A stretch of DNA of 8,454 nt. Source: Candidatus Nomurabacteria bacterium CG_4_10_14_0_2_um_filter_30_12 (GTDB lineage Bacteria; Patescibacteriota; Minisyncoccia; Phycocordibacterales; UBA9973). The notes beneath the pieces are model-generated. The model worked only from the letters and a program-made list of their open reading frames with translations. It was not told the DNA's origin and did not search any database. Below, piece after piece: positions 5,883 to 8,454 of this stretch. Position numbers and translations under genes: made by a program. The stretch covers positions 1 to 8,454 of the forward strand of contig PFOY01000040.1 of NCBI GenBank assembly GCA_002792755.1, read 5' to 3'. Each line of letters starts with the position of its first letter. Position 1 is the stretch's first letter.

Positions 5883-6420
5883 AACTCAACTTATTCTGAT
5901 ACCAAGTGAGACAGTCATGAGTAAGATATTCTTAATTAGAGGGAAAAAAGTTATGATAGATAGTGATTTAGCCAATCTTTACGGAACAAAAACAAAAGAA
6001 CTTAATCTGGCTGTTAAAAGAAATCTTGAAAGATTTCCTATAGATTTTATGTTTAAACTTAATAAACAAGAAACTGAAATCTGGAAATCACAAATTGATA
6101 TACATAGTACAGTCAATTTGAGGTTGCAATTTGAAACCTCAAATAAAAGAGGTGGTAGAAGATATCTGCCTTATGTTTTTACCGAAGAAGGCGTAGCCAT
6201 GCTTTCATCTGTACTAAATAGTAAGAGAGCAATACAAACAAATATCCAAATAATCAGAACTTTCACAAAACTACGCGAAATGTTAATGACTAATAAAGAG
6301 TTAAGAGAGAAAATAGAAAAATTAGAAAGAAAATACGATCAAAATTTTAGAATAGTTTTCCAAACAATTCAGTCATTTTTAAAAGAAGATAATAAATCAA
6401 AAAGTAAAATCGGGTTTTAG
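5821..6420 (+). CDS. ORF6N-domain protein 1
   Basis: This 199-residue protein belongs to the ORF6N (KilA-N/Bro-type) family, common in phages, mobile elements and small genomes. The order is: a basic leader (1-20) identical to that of paralogue 2; the ORF6N core (about 34-80) with V-M-I-D-S-D-L-A-x-LYG (44-55), NLAVKRN (62-68) and RFPIDFMF (71-78); a variable segment; GGRRYLPYVFTEEGVAML (110-127), where the family motif is usually FTEQGVAML; IQIIRTFTKLRE (142-153); and a C-terminal coiled coil of about 40 residues ending DNKSKSKIGF. The family is generally taken to bind DNA, but no enzyme activity is expected. The start matches the paralogue and lies inside the 44-bp repeat. No Shine-Dalgarno is near. 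The cellular role is unknown; a regulator of the island or host is a guess. Confidence 0.9.
   Translation: MQKKNIKLNKKQNLNRQGLVKTQLILIPSETVMSKIFLIRGKKVMIDSDLANLYGTKTKELNLAVKRNLERFPIDFMFKLNKQETEIWKSQIDIHSTVNLRLQFETSNKRGGRRYLPYVFTEEGVAMLSSVLNSKRAIQTNIQIIRTFTKLREMLMTNKELREKIEKLERKYDQNFRIVFQTIQSFLKEDNKSKSKIGF
6116..6144 (+). repeat. Perfect 10-bp inverted repeat inside ORF6N gene 1
   Basis: Arms ATTTGAGGTT (6116-6125) and AACCTCAAAT (6135-6144) are perfect complements around a 9-base spacer. The segment encodes residues about 99-108, just before GGRRYLPYVF. Paralogue 2 has a different palindrome at the equivalent place. It could be a protein-binding site, an mRNA hairpin or a recombination site. 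Confidence 0.8.
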
Positions 6421-6426
6421 AAGATC

Positions 6427-6461
6427 AATTACGAATTAGCAATTACGAATTACGAATTGAA
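6427..6461 (+). repeat. Heptanucleotide tandem repeat (AATTACG type)
   Basis: Five exact 7-bp units lie directly after the first ORF6N gene: AATTACG, AATTAGC, AATTACG, AATTACG and AATTGAA. The last two units recur after the second ORF6N gene (7108-7121). The period and sequence resemble the short tandemly repeated heptanucleotides known from cyanobacterial intergenic regions, but no relationship is claimed. Confidence 0.85.
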
Positions 6462-6489
6462 GATAGAGAAAGAGAAAAAGAAGATAAAA
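6448..6489 (+). repeat. 42-bp intergenic repeat, copy 1 (identical to 7108-7149)
   Basis: Bases 6448-6489 and 7108-7149 are identical over 42 bp at an offset of 660 bp. Each begins with AATTACG and runs into a purine-rich GAAGATAGAG-type tract, and each ends about 40 bases before an ATGCAAAA gene start. A related tract (5763-5790 against 6480-6507, 25 of 28 bases) precedes the first ORF6N gene, so all three leaders share ancestry. Confidence 0.95.
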
Positions 6490-6525
6490 GAAGAGAAGAA
6501 GCAGAAAAAATTAGAAATAATAAAC

Positions 6526-6590
6526 AAAATGCAAAAGAAAAATATAAAATTGAATAAAAAGCAAAATTTAAACAGGCAAGGCCTAGTTAA
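6526..6590 (+). repeat. 65-bp repeat at the start of ORF6N gene 2 (identical to 5818-5882)
   Basis: This is the second copy of the 65-bp gene-start block. It sets the start of this gene at 6529: the identical leader peptide begins here, while the upstream in-frame TTG at 6457 would only translate the purine-rich intergenic tract. Confidence 0.95.
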
Positions 6591-7101
6591 TGCCAATACG
6601 AATGAACTTGTTTTTGTACCTATAGAAAAAGTTATTAGTAAAATACTCTTAATAAGAAAGAAAAAAGTAATGATAGATAGGGATTTAGCAGAACTTTATG
6701 GTGTTGAAACTAAAATACTCAACCAAGCAGTAAAAAGAAACATAAGAAGATTTCCTGTAGATTTTATGTTTCAGTTAAATAAAAATGAAAAGACTCAGGT
6801 GGTCACAAATTGTGACCACCTACGAATCCTTAAGTTTTCACCACAACTATCTTATGTGTTCACAGAACAAGGAGTAGCAATGTTATCAAGCGTTTTAAAT
6901 AGCGAACGTGCAATTTTAGTTAATATTCAAATAATTAGAACTTTTACAAAATTAAGAGAATTAATAGCAACAAATATAAAATTAAGACAAAAAATAGATG
7001 TAATGGAACAAAAATATGACATTAAATTCAAAAAGGTGTTTGATGTATTAAAACAATTATTGATGCAAGATAATAAATCAAAAAGTAAAATTGGATTTTA
7101 G
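6529..7101 (+). CDS. ORF6N-domain protein 2
   Basis: This 190-residue paralogue of the gene at 5821 has the same architecture. The leader (1-20) is identical. The ORF6N core holds V-M-I-D-R-D-L-A-x-LYG (47-58), QAVKRN (66-71) and RFPVDFMF (74-81). The middle is of the other common family type, QVVTNCDHL followed by LKFS (90-104). YVFTEQGVAML (109-119) matches the family consensus. IQIIRTFTKLRE (133-144) and a coiled coil ending DNKSKSKIGF close the protein. The start at 6529 is set by the identical leader; an in-frame TTG at 6457 would add 24 residues of K/E-rich intergenic sequence and is rejected. Both proteins have a coiled coil, so homo- or heterodimers are plausible. Function is unknown beyond probable DNA binding. 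Confidence 0.9.
   Translation: MQKKNIKLNKKQNLNRQGLVNANTNELVFVPIEKVISKILLIRKKKVMIDRDLAELYGVETKILNQAVKRNIRRFPVDFMFQLNKNEKTQVVTNCDHLRILKFSPQLSYVFTEQGVAMLSSVLNSERAILVNIQIIRTFTKLRELIATNIKLRQKIDVMEQKYDIKFKKVFDVLKQLLMQDNKSKSKIGF
6797..6821 (+). repeat. Perfect 12-bp inverted repeat (25-bp palindrome) inside ORF6N gene 2
   Basis: Arms AGGTGGTCACAA (6797-6808) and TTGTGACCACCT (6810-6821) are perfect complements around one central base. The block is strikingly GC-rich for this region and encodes residues 90-98 (QVVTNCDHL). The near-zero spacer resembles a dimeric operator more than an RNA hairpin, though a hairpin with a small loop is also possible. Confidence 0.9.
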
Positions 7102-7107
7102 GTAATT

Positions 7108-7149
7108 AATTACGAATTGAAGATAGAGAAAGAGAAAAAGAAGATAAAA
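7108..7149 (+). repeat. 42-bp intergenic repeat, copy 2 (identical to 6448-6489)
   Basis: This copy precedes the VirB6-like gene at the same distance from ATGCAAAA (49 bases from the GAAGAT word) as copy 1 precedes ORF6N gene 2. The 87-bp gap 7102-7188 holds little else: no Shine-Dalgarno and no clear promoter. Confidence 0.95.
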
Positions 7150-7188
7150 AACAGATAAGAAGTAGAAAAAGTTAGAAACAAAAAAACA

Positions 7189-8454
7189 ATGCAAAAAGGT
7201 TGGATTAAAAAAGGAATATTGTTACTAATAATACTAGCTATTTTTGTAGCTCCTGTTTCTTTGAATATTAAAATAAATGATAAACATTTAGCTGTGGGGA
7301 TGGAAATAAATAAAGTTTTTGCACAAACTGATCCCATTAATATTACAGCTAATAGCACAGCATATAAAGATTACGTAGTAATAGGAGCATTAATTAAAAA
7401 CTTACCAGAAATTTTTGATATTATTGTTAGAATATATGACAAGAAACCTAATATTAGCGATCCACCAGAAATAAAAGAGTTTGGGGGTTTTATAGAATCA
7501 AAAGAAAAAAAAGAGGAACTCAATTTAGAAGAAGTAATGAGCCAGAGTGATCCTAAAAAAATTGAATCTCTAAAATTCTCACTCAGTTTTAAAAACTTAA
7601 AAGATAATACAGATTATTGGGTACTAATAGGTGTTATATCTCATAAAGATGAAAAAACCACAATAGCTTATAAACCCATCCCTTTTAAAACAAACACTGA
7701 CGGACAAGGAAATACTATTATTGATGACGAACCAAATACTAAAATTGGTACACCGAAAGTCGAGTCTGATTTTGGATGTAGTATCATACCTTTTAAAATT
7801 GGTGGTTGTATTTTAGCAGGGTTAGATTTTGTTTGGCAAGCATCAGCTCTTATTGGTAGACTAGCAGGACATTTTTTAGATTTCTTTGTTTATTACGCGA
7901 CAAATAGCTCCTCTTATAGTAATATATTTGTCGAAAAAGCATGGAGTGCTGTACGAGACGTGGCAAACATATTCTTCATCGTTGCACTTCTTTATGTGGC
8001 AATCAAAACAATACTCAGTCTAAACGTCACAGATAATAAAAAATTAATCGGCTATGTTATCATAATAGCTCTAATTATAAATTTTAGTCTATTTACTACA
8101 AAAGTAGTTATTGATGGGTCAAACATACTAGCAAAAATATTTTACAATAATATTGTTTCAAAAGATGCAACTACTACAAATGCAGATGGAACACTCAAAG
8201 ATTCAGAAGCTGGCACTGAAGGACAAAAATCTATCTCAGTAGGATTAATTAGACTATTCAATCCTCAAAATATCGTAATGGAAGCATATAAAAATGTTAA
8301 CCTAGGTTTAGGTTATGCTATTTTCATAATACTTTTACTTATTGCAATCACTCTTTACACTGCTTATATATTTTTCTCAGTAGCTATCCTCTTTGTAGCT
8401 AGAGTAATCTCACTTTGGATTTCTATGATATTCTCGCCACTGGCTTTCGCCTCA
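7189..8454 (+). CDS. VirB6/TrbL-like polytopic type IV secretion protein, 3'-truncated
   Basis: The frame is open from the ATG at 7189 to the right edge (422 residues visible). A hydrophobic export segment (residues 9-25) is followed by VFA-Q at 43-46, a possible signal-peptidase site. An extracytoplasmic region (about 46-190) follows, ending in a strand pattern that looks FN3-like (NLKDNTDYWV, then IPFKTN). The membrane domain has helices near 204-236, 255-276 (VRDVANIFFIVALLYVAIKT), 286-304 (ending NFSLFTTK) and 376-404, and ends in RVISLWISMIFSPLAFAS. The W-x-x-VRDVANIFFI, INFS and LW-x-SPLAF signatures are those I associate with VirB6/TrbL-like inner-membrane channel proteins of CPR type IV secretion or pilus loci. 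Start choice follows the ATGCAAAA box shared with the upstream genes. Together with genes 1 and 2 it suggests a surface or secretion cluster. Length and remaining helices lie outside the window. Confidence 0.8.
   Translation, partial: MQKGWIKKGILLLIILAIFVAPVSLNIKINDKHLAVGMEINKVFAQTDPINITANSTAYKDYVVIGALIKNLPEIFDIIVRIYDKKPNISDPPEIKEFGGFIESKEKKEELNLEEVMSQSDPKKIESLKFSLSFKNLKDNTDYWVLIGVISHKDEKTTIAYKPIPFKTNTDGQGNTIIDDEPNTKIGTPKVESDFGCSIIPFKIGGCILAGLDFVWQASALIGRLAGHFLDFFVYYATNSSSYSNIFVEKAWSAVRDVANIFFIVALLYVAIKTILSLNVTDNKKLIGYVIIIALIINFSLFTTKVVIDGSNILAKIFYNNIVSKDATTTNADGTLKDSEAGTEGQKSISVGLIRLFNPQNIVMEAYKNVNLGLGYAIFIILLLIAITLYTAYIFFSVAILFVARVISLWISMIFSPLAFAS

Noticed and set aside
5734..6461. CRISPR array
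   Set aside because: The heptamers are contiguous short tandem repeats with no unique spacers, and no cas gene is present.
6457..6528. 24-residue N-terminal extension of ORF6N protein 2
   Set aside because: It translates the purine-rich intergenic repeat, which also lies before the VirB6-like gene, and the identical paralogue leader begins at 6529.
7110..7358. 82-residue hydrophobic frame on the - strand
   Set aside because: It covers the intergenic repeat and the antisense of the VirB6-like signal segment; the + strand frame continues for 422 residues with family motifs.
1..8454. Recoded TGA (glycine) genetic code as in Gracilibacteria
   Set aside because: I saw no in-frame TGA in the visible genes and glycines use GGN codons, so the standard bacterial code explains everything seen here.

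Overview
This AT-rich window most likely comes from a Patescibacteria (Candidate Phyla Radiation) genome, in the Parcubacteria/Nomurabacteria style. The reasons are the right-edge polytopic protein, which looks like the VirB6/TrbL-like type IV secretion protein of these lineages; large secreted proteins with FN3/Ig-like domains and two-cysteine repeats; the DUF6922-AbiEii and ORF6N accessory genes; and the near absence of Shine-Dalgarno sites. The taxonomic call is inference. All genes lie on the + strand and read with the standard bacterial code; the six visible stops are TAA or TAG, and I saw no in-frame TGA.

Layout. (1) Bases 2-1909: the 3' part of a large membrane-anchored protein whose frame is open to the left edge, with a two-helix glycine-zipper hairpin and six C-x10-C repeats. 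(2) Bases 1914-4718, 4 nt downstream: a secreted, modular adhesin-like protein (signal peptide, Cys-rich repeats, two FN3-like domains, two Ig-like domains, Trp/Gly/Thr/Asn-rich low-complexity arrays, compact C-terminal domain). It shares the C-x10-C motif with its neighbour. An AT-rich hairpin covers its stop codon. (3) Bases 4736-5828: a 44-bp perfect direct repeat brackets a two-gene DUF6922/AbiEii toxin-antitoxin-like module, driven by a perfect extended -10 element that implies a leaderless mRNA. (4) Bases 5821-7101: two tandem ORF6N-domain paralogues with identical 5' and nearly identical 3' ends but diverged centres, each centre carrying its own perfect inverted repeat. (5) Bases 7189-8454: the 5' part of a VirB6/TrbL-like membrane protein, open to the right edge; easily missed because it has no stop in the window.

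How they may fit together. Genes 1, 2 and the VirB6-like gene look like one cell-surface/secretion cluster. The TA pair and ORF6N pair look like an accessory island inserted just in front of the VirB6-like gene. The start-site box ATGCAAAA occurs four times (4772, 5821, 6529, 7189), with related purine-rich leaders and heptanucleotide tandem repeats between genes. This pattern suggests stepwise insertion or duplication of cassettes at one gene start. The most unusual signals are the repeat-bracketed TA module, the cassette-like ORF6N twins with different internal palindromes, and the repeated gene-start box.
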